Shown here: piece by piece, positions 1 to 6,268 of the stretch
Numbering within the stretch: position 1 is the stretch's first letter
Layout of the letters: every line of letters starts with the position of its first letter
Assembly: GCA_947453015.1 (NCBI GenBank)
Contig: CANGFL010000062.1
Location: forward strand, 1-7,290
Length of the DNA: 7,290 bases
Source of the DNA: Oxalobacteraceae bacterium
Lineage (GTDB): Bacteria; Pseudomonadota; Gammaproteobacteria; Burkholderiales; Burkholderiaceae_D
Direction of reading: 5' to 3'
Notes under the pieces: model-generated
Seen by the model: only the letters and a program-made list of their open reading frames with translations
Database searches by the model: none
What the model was told of the DNA's origin: nothing
Program-made: the position numbers and the translations under genes

Positions 1-306
1 CATTGCCATTCGAAAGGTCGCATGTGCACTAGCTAATTCGAAGTTGCGTGGAGCGACCGCTTCTTCTAATTCAGTTAATGCTCGTCTGACGGCTGGCCAA
101 AGAGAATCAGCTCTGGCGGTGGGTTTAACGCCGTGAGCAGTACGTATAAGTAATTCATCACCCAGAGCATCACGTAAGCGTTTAACAGCGTTGGAGACTG
201 CTGGCTGAGTCATAGCGAGCCGGCTAGCCGCACGAGTGAGGTTTTGTTCGGTCATGACTGCATCGAAAACCCGCAGCAGGTTTAAATCTAAAGTTAAAAA
301 GCTCAT
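1..306 (-). CDS. LysR-type transcriptional regulator, N-terminal part (runs off left edge)
   Basis: Reading leftward from the ATG at 304-306 gives 102 residues with no stop before the window edge. The start, MSFLTLDLNLLRVFDAVMTE, followed by a helix-turn-helix at about residues 23-42 (LTRAASRLAMTQPAVSNAVK) and then RLRDALGDELLIRTAHGVKPTARA, is the classic LysR DNA-binding domain followed by the linker helix. The DLNLLRVFDA opening and the 'PTARA' segment resemble the NodD/LinR-like branch. LysR proteins are about 300 residues, so the effector-binding domain lies outside the window and the ligand cannot be guessed. A GGGGA at 9 nt before the ATG is a poor ribosome-binding site. The gene is divergent from the small gene at 479-694, the usual geometry for a LysR regulator and a target. 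A large dyad lies 27 bp upstream of the start and may be an autoregulatory operator (inference). Family assignment is secure; function is unknown. Confidence 0.93.
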   Translation of the reverse strand, partial: MSFLTLDLNLLRVFDAVMTEQNLTRAASRLAMTQPAVSNAVKRLRDALGDELLIRTAHGVKPTARADSLWPAVRRALTELEEAVAPRNFELASAHATFRMAM

Positions 307-332
307 ATGTAGTAATCCCCGGGAAATACCGG

Positions 333-369
333 TTAGTTACGAGAAGTTAAGTAACTTTATCGTAATTAA
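333..369. promoter_or_regulatory. Large imperfect inverted repeat upstream of the LysR gene; candidate operator
   Basis: The arms are seen directly. TTACGA at 337-342 is the reverse complement of TCGTAA at 360-365, and AAGTTA at 344-349 is the reverse complement of TAACTT at 352-357, with a 2-base centre. The outer arms extend to 333-342 and 360-369 with a single mismatch. Total span is 37 bp, and it starts 27 bp upstream of the LysR ATG. A LysR operator is the natural guess, but the canonical T-N11-A box does not fall on the symmetry axis, so another regulator or an RNA hairpin in the LysR leader is possible. Confidence 0.5.
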
Positions 370-377
370 AACCAATT

Positions 378-387
378 ATTCATGAAT
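378..387. promoter_or_regulatory. 10-bp perfect palindrome ATTCATGAAT in the divergent region
   Basis: ATTCATGAAT is self-complementary. Its centre lies about 32 bp from the centre of the 333-369 dyad and about 31 bp from that of the 408-419 palindrome, close to three helical turns each way. It could be a second operator element, but short palindromes are common in AT-rich DNA, so function is inference. Confidence 0.25.
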
Positions 388-407
388 GTTATTACGGATA
401 TTTTAAT

Positions 408-419
408 ATAAAATTTTAT
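408..419. promoter_or_regulatory. 12-bp perfect AT palindrome overlapping the likely -35 of the small gene
   Basis: ATAAAATTTTAT is self-complementary. It sits where the -35 element of the rightward promoter would be, given the TATACT at 438-443, so it could be a repressor site, an UP-like element or simply AT-rich promoter DNA. Confidence 0.22.
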
Positions 420-443
420 TTATATCAGAGGGTTGATTATACT
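415..443 (+). promoter_or_regulatory. Candidate sigma-70 promoter for the small gene at 479
   Basis: TATACT at 438-443 matches five of six bases of the -10 consensus. The -35 candidate 17 bp upstream, TTTATT at 415-420, is weak. Transcription from here would begin near 450 and leave a leader of about 30 nt before the ATG at 479. The weak -35 next to a LysR gene would suit an activator-dependent promoter, which is inference. Confidence 0.35.
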
Positions 444-478
444 GCGATGCAACACAACATCTTTTAATAAGGGTATGT

Positions 479-694
479 ATGCAAAATTACGCCGCAGGAA
501 CATCAAATAATGCGCCAATTAGCTTGGTTTTAGGACAGTGGGTTAATAAACTGCTGACGCCGCAACGCACAACGGCAACGATGGTGACAGACCGAGTAAG
601 AAATACTCGTGCTCTGATAAATCTAGCAAGAGAAGTAGAGCAATCACAGCCTAACCTCGCAGCAGAATTCAGAAATTTTGCATCACGCTCATAA
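479..694 (+). CDS. Small hypothetical protein, 71 aa, divergent from the LysR gene
   Basis: The frame encodes 71 residues with no signal peptide, no membrane segment and no cysteine. The N-terminal third (to about residue 28, with a WVNKLL segment) precedes a basic stretch. The C-terminal half (about 36-71, DRVRNTRALINLAREVEQSQPNLAAEFRNFASRS when read through) is mixed-charge and looks helical. I do not recognise a family. Support for a real gene: AAGGG at 469-473 is placed 5 nt before the ATG, a good -10 hexamer lies upstream, and the frame fills the space between a divergent LysR gene and a convergent transporter gene. A second ATG at 475-477 is in another frame. A regulator-linked small helical protein, perhaps binding a protein or RNA partner, is a guess only. 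Confidence 0.65.
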   Translation: MQNYAAGTSNNAPISLVLGQWVNKLLTPQRTTATMVTDRVRNTRALINLAREVEQSQPNLAAEFRNFASRS

Positions 695-715
695 AATATC
701 CCTTATTACGGCATT

Positions 716-732
716 AAGTATCTAAAATACTT
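716..732. other. AT-rich hairpin between convergent genes; weak terminator candidate
   Basis: AAGTAT at 716-721 pairs with ATACTT at 727-732 around a 5-base loop. It lies between the end of the small gene (694) and the end of the MFS gene (790), where termination is expected from both sides. The stem is AT-only apart from one pair and no long T-tract follows, so it would be a poor intrinsic terminator. No better hairpin was found in 695-789. Confidence 0.2.
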
Positions 733-789
733 TAATTGACGTTAAGATCTTTATTAGGAATGTTTGTAGGTGGGTTGAAAGGTGACTGC

Positions 790-2013
790 CTACGAGTGTA
801 GGAATTTTTGTTGGCGTAGGTTGGCAAACCGAATCCCTACAACCAAAACAAGCAGGCCCGCCCAGGTCAGTAACAATGGTGTGCCTGCCGAGGTAAGTAG
901 TGAGCCTGACAAGGCAACTCCGGAAGATTGGCCTAAGAAAAAGCAGGAAGCAAAGGCAGCGACGGCGGCACCACGCCGCTCGGGCGCCATTTGTGTAGCG
1001 TTGATTTGTAGTGTGTTGTGCATCATATAAAAGCCCAAGCCAAACAAAAAACACGCTGGCATGGTGAGCCACCACAAAGGCAACCAGCCTAAACTGATTA
1101 ATGATGCGCACATAATCAGAGCACCGACTTGAATTAACCTCACTTCACCAAACATACTAATCCAGCGTCGCGATTGAAACGCGAAAGCTAAACCTCCGAG
1201 ACCGAATAGCATAACCAATGCCCCGGAAGAGGATAAAGACAACCCATGCACGGTATGTAAATGTGCGGGCACAAACGCCAGCGCACCAAAAACGGCAGCA
1301 CCTTCTAAACACACCGTAAGCAACACTTGTCGAGCCCAAGGGATGCTAAGCACTTTTTGAAACTCGCCCAATAAACGAGTAATTCCTGTGCCCTCTCCAA
1401 GTTGAACAACATGCGTGTGGTCTGGCAAGCGTTGGCTATGCGAGCCTAAATACAGAGCAATCAAAGCGAACCATATGGCAATAATAAAAAAAGGCAGCCG
1501 CCAACTAAAAAACTCTGCAGAAAATCCGCCCACAAGTACACCGGCGGACAATCCCAAAATCTGACCAATCAAAAATTTTGCTAATACAGCTTGTCGCTGC
1601 TCATAGGCGACTACATCACCAATCCATGCCATTGCTAATGGAATGATGGCAGCTGCCGTTGCACCACCCAACGCTCTACCTATTAATAGCCAAGAAAAAT
1701 CCTGAGCGCTGGCACAAAAAAGCGCTGCGAGACTACACGCACCGCTACCAAAAGCGACTACTTTTACTTTGCCATAGCGATCGCCCAAAGGCCCAAACAA
1801 CAATTGTGAAAACCCATAGGCCACGCCAAAAACGGTAATGCTCCAAGAAGCTAATCCAATAGGAATTAGAAAGTCAGAGGCAAGGCGCACCAGCATCGGA
1901 TCCATCACGCGCATTGACATACCACTGCCAAATGCAGCGATAGATAGTGCGACGATAGCTCGATTGATTACTCGCGATGAAGAAGCGTCGCTAAGAGAGT
2001 TATTTACAGACAT
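790..2013 (-). CDS. MFS transporter, probable proton-driven efflux permease
   Basis: The protein is 407 residues, normal for a 12-helix major facilitator permease of the inner membrane. A short polar N-terminus leads into a first hydrophobic segment at about 17-33. The loop after the second helix carries motif A, GPLGDRYGKVKV, at 74-85. Helix 4 has R113 and glycines in the motif B pattern (RALGGATAA). Helix 5 has GQILGLSAGVLVGG at 150-163, resembling the antiporter motif C but without its proline. A polar middle loop at about 190-225 separates the two halves. The pattern suggests a drug or metabolite exporter, but the substrate cannot be inferred. The ATG at 2011-2013 is fixed by an in-frame TGA shortly upstream, yet no Shine-Dalgarno sequence precedes it. 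It lies 39 bp after the pseudouridine synthase gene and is probably co-transcribed with it. Confidence 0.9.
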   Translation of the reverse strand: MSVNNSLSDASSSRVINRAIVALSIAAFGSGMSMRVMDPMLVRLASDFLIPIGLASWSITVFGVAYGFSQLLFGPLGDRYGKVKVVAFGSGACSLAALFCASAQDFSWLLIGRALGGATAAAIIPLAMAWIGDVVAYEQRQAVLAKFLIGQILGLSAGVLVGGFSAEFFSWRLPFFIIAIWFALIALYLGSHSQRLPDHTHVVQLGEGTGITRLLGEFQKVLSIPWARQVLLTVCLEGAAVFGALAFVPAHLHTVHGLSLSSSGALVMLFGLGGLAFAFQSRRWISMFGEVRLIQVGALIMCASLISLGWLPLWWLTMPACFLFGLGFYMMHNTLQINATQMAPERRGAAVAAFASCFFLGQSSGVALSGSLLTSAGTPLLLTWAGLLVLVVGIRFANLRQQKFLHS

Positions 2014-2052
2014 TAGATGATGAATTCATGCGCTGTGGTCTAGAACCAAAAC

Positions 2053-2940
2053 TTATAAAGATTGCGTACTTTCGAACAGCCATCGTTCATTGGTAATCGG
2101 GTCAGTGAACGCTATGCGTTTTGCGAGGAGTTTAAGGGGTTTCGCAAAATTATCTGTTCCTACGGGTTGAGCAACCGGATAAAACGCATCATTCAAAATC
2201 GGTATGCCGAGCGCATTCATGTGTACCCGTAACTGATGCATTTTGCCAGTTACTGGCGTTAAACCATACAAGGCAGAATTACCACGCTGTTGAACCAAGT
2301 CGATGAGCGTGTGGGTATTCGGTTCGCCGTGAATTTCTTTCATACGAAAAAAAGCATCATCACGTTCGACACGGCTTTGTCTTTCTAAGGGAAAGGATAA
2401 ATCACTACGAAAAGCAGCTAGTGCTTCATAGTATTTGTTAACGAGCTTTTTTCGAAATAGCGATTGCCAAAGGCTGCGAGTAGCTGGGTTTACTGACAAC
2501 ATCATCACGCCGGCGGTCTCTCTGTCTAAGCGATGAATCGGTGACAGAGTTTCTAAGCCTGTTCGCAGCTTTAAGCGAACTAGCAATGTCTCTCGAAGAA
2601 AACGACCACCAGGGGTCACCGGTAAAAAATGCGGTTTATCGACGACGAGCAATTCATCGTTTTGAAAAAGAATAACTTCTTGAAATGGAATGGAAGCTTC
2701 AATCGCTCGTTCACGGTAATAGTAAATACAGGCGCCGCAACGATAATCGTGGTCTAGCGTTATGGCTGTGCCACGTTCATCAACTAGCTCGCCGCGATTA
2801 ACGCGCCGTAACCAACTGTCGCGAGCAACTTGGGGAAAACGAACGACAAAATAATCGCCGATGGTTTTCCAGGGACCGTTGGGTAACCACACGCGACTGG
2901 CAGACACGCCATCGCGCATGGGTAAGGGAGACGACGCCAT
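2053..2940 (-). CDS. RluA-family RNA pseudouridine synthase
   Basis: This 295-residue protein isomerises uridine to pseudouridine in structured RNA, either rRNA or tRNA. An N-terminal region at about 25-75 (with WLRRVNRGELVDERG) resembles an S4-like RNA-binding segment. The catalytic domain follows: DELLVVDKPHFLPVTP at 95-110, then the signature HRLDRETAG at 136-144 with the catalytic aspartate D139, then a KYYEAL segment at 169-174, and GKMHQLRVHM at 232-241, the family's nucleotide-contacting motif. Everything needed for catalysis is present. The exact target is not readable; RluA itself is shorter and lacks this N-terminal part, so a specific rlu symbol is not justified. The start at 2938-2940 has no clear ribosome-binding site. 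M8 is an alternative start, but the residues before it look like part of the family's usual N-terminus. Confidence 0.92.
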   Translation of the reverse strand: MASSPLPMRDGVSASRVWLPNGPWKTIGDYFVVRFPQVARDSWLRRVNRGELVDERGTAITLDHDYRCGACIYYYRERAIEASIPFQEVILFQNDELLVVDKPHFLPVTPGGRFLRETLLVRLKLRTGLETLSPIHRLDRETAGVMMLSVNPATRSLWQSLFRKKLVNKYYEALAAFRSDLSFPLERQSRVERDDAFFRMKEIHGEPNTHTLIDLVQQRGNSALYGLTPVTGKMHQLRVHMNALGIPILNDAFYPVAQPVGTDNFAKPLKLLAKRIAFTDPITNERWLFESTQSL

Positions 2941-2965
2941 AACTAAGACGGCATAGTGATACGGG

Positions 2966-3010
2966 GCATCAAGACCACCTCATCTGTTTGGACGAGGTGG
3001 TGATTGATGC
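2966..3010 (-). terminator. Strong hairpin between pckG and the pseudouridine synthase gene; possible terminator
   Basis: ACCACCTC at 2974-2981 pairs perfectly with GAGGTGGT at 2994-3001. Beyond a small internal loop (one base against two) the stem continues with GCATCAA at 2966-2972 against TTGATGC at 3004-3010, about 15 pairs in all around a 12-base loop. It sits between the pckG stop (3041) and the synthase start (2940). No T-tract follows on either strand, so it is not a standard intrinsic terminator. It could be a pause site, an mRNA 3' stabilising structure or a leader element of the next gene. Confidence 0.4.
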
Positions 3011-3040
3011 GAACAAAAGTCATGCCTGATATGAAAACAC

Positions 3041-4897
3041 TTAGGCAGATAAAGTTTGAAGTAAACGACGACGAGTTTGATCAAGTTGTGCGGGTAAACG
3101 ATGAGCCAGCTTTTCAAACAATTCGGCATGTAAAGACAATTCTTTTTCCCACGCCTCGGTATCGATAGACGTAATTTGTTCGTAATCGTTTTTGCTTAAG
3201 TTTAAACCATCCCAATGCAAATGTTCGTAAGCGGGAGTAACACCAAAGACATGTTCTTCACCATCAACCTGATTCGCTACACGATCGAGCATCCACTTCA
3301 AGACGCGCATGTTGTCTCCAAAACCCGGCCACACAAAATTTCCAGCGGCATCGGTACGGAACCAGTTTACGCAAAATATTTTTGGTGCGTGGCCACCCAG
3401 CTCAGTAATGCGCTCACCAATAGAAATCCAATGAGCAAAATAATCACTCATGTTGTAACCAATAAAAGGCAACATAGCAAATGGATCGCGACGCACAACA
3501 CCTTGTTGACCGACGGCTGCAGCGGTTGTTTCAGAACCCATGGTGGCAGCCATGTAAACACCCTCTATCCAATCACGAGCTTCGGTAACTAATGGCACGG
3601 TGGATGAACGACGACCGCCAAAAATGAAGGCAGAAATAGGAACACCAGCAGGGTTATCCCACTCGGTATCTAACACAGGATTTTGCGTAGCAGCTACAGT
3701 AAAGCGTGCATTGGGATGTGCAGCTTTCTGCCCATTTTGTTTGGCTGATTCGGGCGTCCAATCTTTACCCTGCCAATCAATCAAATGCGCTGGCGCTTCT
3801 TTGGTCATGCCTTCCCACCACACATCGCCATCATCCGTTAATGCGACGTTGGTGAAGATGGTGTCGCGTGCTAACGAGGCCATACAATTGGCGTTAGTTT
3901 TGCTGTTAGTACCCGGCGCCACGCCAAAATAACCGGCTTCAGGATTAATCGCATACAAACGACCATCGCTGCCGGGTTTAATCCAGGCGATGTCATCACC
4001 AATGGTAGTGACTTTCCAATCCTTGAAAACGAGTGGTGGAATCAGCATCGCGAAATTGGTTTTTCCGCAGGCAGATGGAAAAGCCGCCGCGATGTATTGT
4101 TTCTTACCATCGGGGGATTCCACGCCAAGTATCAACATGTGTTCAGCGAGCCACCCATTGTCGCGCCCCATAGTAGAAGCGATTCGCAACGCGAGACATT
4201 TCTTGCCCAACAAAGCATTACCACCATAGCCAGAACCGAAGGACCAGATCTCACGTGTTTCAGGGTAATGAACAATATATTTCGTGGCATTGCATGGCCA
4301 TGCAACGTCGGCCTGACCTTGCTCTAGTGGTGCGCCAACCGTGTGCACGCAAGGAACGAAAGCGCCATCGGAACCGAGTACGTCGTAGACCGCTTTGCCC
4401 ATACGCGTCATGATGCGCATATTCACTACGACATAAGGTGAATCGGATAACTCAACACCAATGTGTGCAATCGGTGAACCTAAAGGCCCCATAGAAAATG
4501 GAACGACGTATAAAGTTCGACCCCGCATACAACCAGCAAATAAGCCGTTGAGTGTTGTACGCATTTCGGCGGGTGCCATCCAGTTATTTGTAGGACCGGC
4601 ATCTTCTTGGTGTTCGGAACAAATATAGGTGCGGTCTTCTACACGCGCAACATCGGATGGGTCAGAGTTAGCCAGATAGCTGTTGGGGCGCTTAACAGGA
4701 TTGAGTTTTTTCATGGTGCCCGAAGCCACCATCTGTGCGCATAAGCGATCGTATTCTTCTTCGGACCCATCACACCAAACGATCTGATCAGGATTCGTTA
4801 GCGCAGCGATTTCAGCGACCCACTCTATGAGTTTCGCGTGTTTAATGTAACTGGGTGGATTAATGCTGGCGGTGCCTGCCATGCGCGGCTGATTCAT
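3041..4897 (-). CDS. pckG: Phosphoenolpyruvate carboxykinase, GTP-dependent
   Basis: The enzyme (EC 4.1.1.32) converts oxaloacetate and GTP to phosphoenolpyruvate, CO2 and GDP in the cytosol, the entry step of gluconeogenesis. The 618 residues match the GTP-dependent family, not the shorter ATP-dependent one. Visible landmarks are R85 in the substrate-binding RVEDRT segment, Y224 in [11 protein letters not shown], metal ligands K233, H253 (AEHML) and D302 (GDDIAW), the P-loop FPSACGKTN at 273-281 with the reactive cysteine C277, and [12 protein letters not shown] near 426-437 with its paired arginines. All key residues found in the vertebrate enzyme are kept. The ATG at 4895-4897 is supported by a perfect GGAGGT (4906-4911 on the other strand) 8 nt upstream. 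It is transcribed away from the dehydrogenase gene; a hairpin follows its stop. Carbon-source control is expected for this enzyme, but no recognised regulator site was found. Confidence 0.98.
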   Translation of the reverse strand: MNQPRMAGTASINPPSYIKHAKLIEWVAEIAALTNPDQIVWCDGSEEEYDRLCAQMVASGTMKKLNPVKRPNSYLANSDPSDVARVEDRTYICSEHQEDAGPTNNWMAPAEMRTTLNGLFAGCMRGRTLYVVPFSMGPLGSPIAHIGVELSDSPYVVVNMRIMTRMGKAVYDVLGSDGAFVPCVHTVGAPLEQGQADVAWPCNATKYIVHYPETREIWSFGSGYGGNALLGKKCLALRIASTMGRDNGWLAEHMLILGVESPDGKKQYIAAAFPSACGKTNFAMLIPPLVFKDWKVTTIGDDIAWIKPGSDGRLYAINPEAGYFGVAPGTNSKTNANCMASLARDTIFTNVALTDDGDVWWEGMTKEAPAHLIDWQGKDWTPESAKQNGQKAAHPNARFTVAATQNPVLDTEWDNPAGVPISAFIFGGRRSSTVPLVTEARDWIEGVYMAATMGSETTAAAVGQQGVVRRDPFAMLPFIGYNMSDYFAHWISIGERITELGGHAPKIFCVNWFRTDAAGNFVWPGFGDNMRVLKWMLDRVANQVDGEEHVFGVTPAYEHLHWDGLNLSKNDYEQITSIDTEAWEKELSLHAELFEKLAHRLPAQLDQTRRRLLQTLSA

Positions 4898-5021
4898 TGT
4901 TGTCTACCTCCATGCCAAAAAGAAAGCGTGGCCGGGTCGGCAGGATCGTCGTCACTGTTTGTGCATGCCCTGTCTCGGGCTTTACGGCGGTCATGTCGGA
5001 TGCGGTGTGGATAACCGCGAG

Positions 5022-5052
5022 CTCTGATCGATTACTGGTGGTTCAATCAGAG
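5022..5052. promoter_or_regulatory. 7-bp dyad CTCTGAT/ATCAGAG upstream of pckG
   Basis: CTCTGAT at 5022-5028 is the reverse complement of ATCAGAG at 5046-5052, with a 17-base spacer. It lies about 125-155 bp upstream of the pckG start and could be an operator or a hairpin in a long pckG leader. A dyad of this size can arise by chance. Confidence 0.22.
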
Positions 5053-5241
5053 TGCTGGCTGAGCGTCTTAATTAGAATTATGTGAAAAAAATGTTGTGGG
5101 AAGATTGTACTCTTCTAGAGGGTTTCAGAGGATAGTTTTGGCGTAAGCTGGACATCGATCAGCGCAGTAAAACGCGATATTTTCTTGTTATTGTCGTTAA
5201 AACATGTCTAAAAACACACAAATCCTATTAACTTGCAAAGC

Positions 5242-5264
5242 CCCGGTGATCCTGTCGGGTTTTT
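5242..5264 (+). terminator. Terminator-like hairpin with T-run just before the dehydrogenase start
   Basis: CCCG at 5242-5245 pairs with CGGG at 5256-5259, and two G-U pairs extend the stem inward to a 6-base loop. Five T follow at 5260-5264. The stem is short, so termination would be weak. It ends 19 nt before the ATG at 5284, which would make it a leader attenuator or a stop for transcripts arriving from upstream. The AAAGGA used as ribosome-binding site begins immediately after it. Confidence 0.3.
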
Positions 5265-5283
5265 AAAGGAAGCGATACCCACT

Positions 5284-6264
5284 ATGAAAATCGCGATCCT
5301 CGATGACTATCAGGATGCCGTTCGCAAGCTGCCATGTTTTGAGCTTTTACATGGGTTGGATGTAAAAATTTTCCAGCATGGGGCTAAGGGTCAGGGTCAG
5401 CTGGCGATACGGCTAGCCGACTTTGATGTGCTGGTGTTGAATCGTGAGCGCACTAACCTAAACCGCGCCTTGATTTCTAAGCTGCCAAAGTTAAAGCTAA
5501 TTTGTCAGACCGGCCGGATTGGTTCACACGTTGATCTTCAAGCCGCAGCCGAACGACAGATTGCGGTGGTCGACGGAGCGGGCGATCCCATTGCACCCGC
5601 TGAACTAACGTGGGCGCTGATACTCGCTGCCAGCAGAAGGTTGCCTACGTATGCCAACCTCATGAGACAAGGCGTGTGGCAATCGAGTTCGATTGATCCT
5701 GAGCGAAATACTCTAGGGCGCGTTTTAAACGGACGCACACTCGGCCTATGGGGTTATGGCCGCATTGGTCAGTTAGTCGCGCGTTACGCTAAAGCTTTTG
5801 GTATGCAAGTGATAATGTGGGGCAGCGAAGCGAGTCGACTACTGGCACAAGAGCATGGCTTGACGGTCGCGCAGTCAAAAGAGGAATTATTTATGCAGTC
5901 CGATGTACTGAGCTTGCACTTGCGCTTAAGTGAAACAACGCGGCATATAGTCACAGCGCATGAGCTTGGATTAATGAAAACGGATGCGCTCATTGTAAAT
6001 ACGAGTCGTGCCGAGCTCATTGCACCGAATGAATTAGAGCGAGCATTAAAAGCAGGCAGACCGGGAGCCGCCGCCTTAGATGTTTATGAGTCGGAGCCGG
6101 TGTTACCCACGCTTGCATTGCTGCGTTTAGAGAATGTATTGGCGACACCGCACATTGGATTTGTAGAGCACGATAGTTATGAACGATATTTTCGACCGGC
6201 GTTTGAAGCAATCCACCATTTTGTTCATGGACGGCCAGTAAATAACATCGCAACGAAAGCGTAA
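5284..6264 (+). CDS. D-2-hydroxyacid dehydrogenase family protein
   Basis: This 326-residue protein belongs to the NAD(P)-dependent D-isomer 2-hydroxyacid dehydrogenase superfamily (with SerA, formate and glyoxylate reductases), which interconverts 2-hydroxy and 2-keto acids. The Rossmann motif GYGRIG is at 157-162, followed by the usual hydrophobic strand. The catalytic set is complete: R242 (in NTSRAEL), D266 and E271 (in LDVYESEP) and H290 (in TPHIG). It is too short to hold the C-terminal ACT domain of SerA, and the true substrate is unknown. The start is the ATG at 5284, since MKIAILDDYQDAV is the normal family opening. A TTG 51 bases upstream is in frame, but its extension overlaps the hairpin and looks non-coding. 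AAAGGA at 5265-5270 is rather far (13 nt) from the ATG. The MOSC gene follows after 4 bp, so the two are probably one transcript. Confidence 0.93.
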   Translation: MKIAILDDYQDAVRKLPCFELLHGLDVKIFQHGAKGQGQLAIRLADFDVLVLNRERTNLNRALISKLPKLKLICQTGRIGSHVDLQAAAERQIAVVDGAGDPIAPAELTWALILAASRRLPTYANLMRQGVWQSSSIDPERNTLGRVLNGRTLGLWGYGRIGQLVARYAKAFGMQVIMWGSEASRLLAQEHGLTVAQSKEELFMQSDVLSLHLRLSETTRHIVTAHELGLMKTDALIVNTSRAELIAPNELERALKAGRPGAAALDVYESEPVLPTLALLRLENVLATPHIGFVEHDSYERYFRPAFEAIHHFVHGRPVNNIATKA

Positions 6265-6268
6265 TCGT

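Larger units (their letters stand above)
4898..5283. other. Divergent intergenic region between pckG and the dehydrogenase gene
   Basis: No gene was found in these nearly 390 bases. They hold the pckG ribosome-binding site at 4906-4911, a 7-bp dyad at 5022-5052, an AT-rich dyad TAATT-AG-AATTA at 5069-5080, a run of seven A at 5085-5091 and a terminator-like hairpin at 5242-5264. A possible but weak rightward promoter is TTGTTA at 5185-5190 with TCTAAA at 5207-5212, spaced 16 bp. I could not pick a convincing pckG promoter. Confidence 0.5.

Noticed and set aside
744..751. Palindrome AAGATCTT in the gap before the MFS gene end
   Set aside because: Eight bases with no loop cannot form a useful hairpin, and it is within chance expectation.
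722..1111. Leftward frame of 129 codons over the end of the MFS gene, and a rightward frame at 782-1030
   Set aside because: Both are alternative frames of the MFS coding region with unlikely composition.
3215..3592. Open frame of 125 codons on the + strand inside pckG
   Set aside because: It is fully antisense to the strongly conserved pckG coding sequence, has no ribosome-binding site and encodes no recognisable protein. The same holds for other long + frames at 3600-3932, 3990-4229 and 4097-4327.
4897..5085. Open frame of 62 codons on the + strand in the pckG upstream region
   Set aside because: It begins across the pckG start and its ribosome-binding site, has no site of its own and no recognisable product.
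5081..5096. Possible CRP-like site starting TGTGA upstream of pckG
   Set aside because: Only the left half matches; the right half (TGTTG) does not resemble TCACA.
5233..5283. TTG at 5233 as the dehydrogenase start (17 extra residues)
   Set aside because: The extension has no ribosome-binding site, runs through the hairpin, and the family normally begins at the MKIAILDDY found at 5284.
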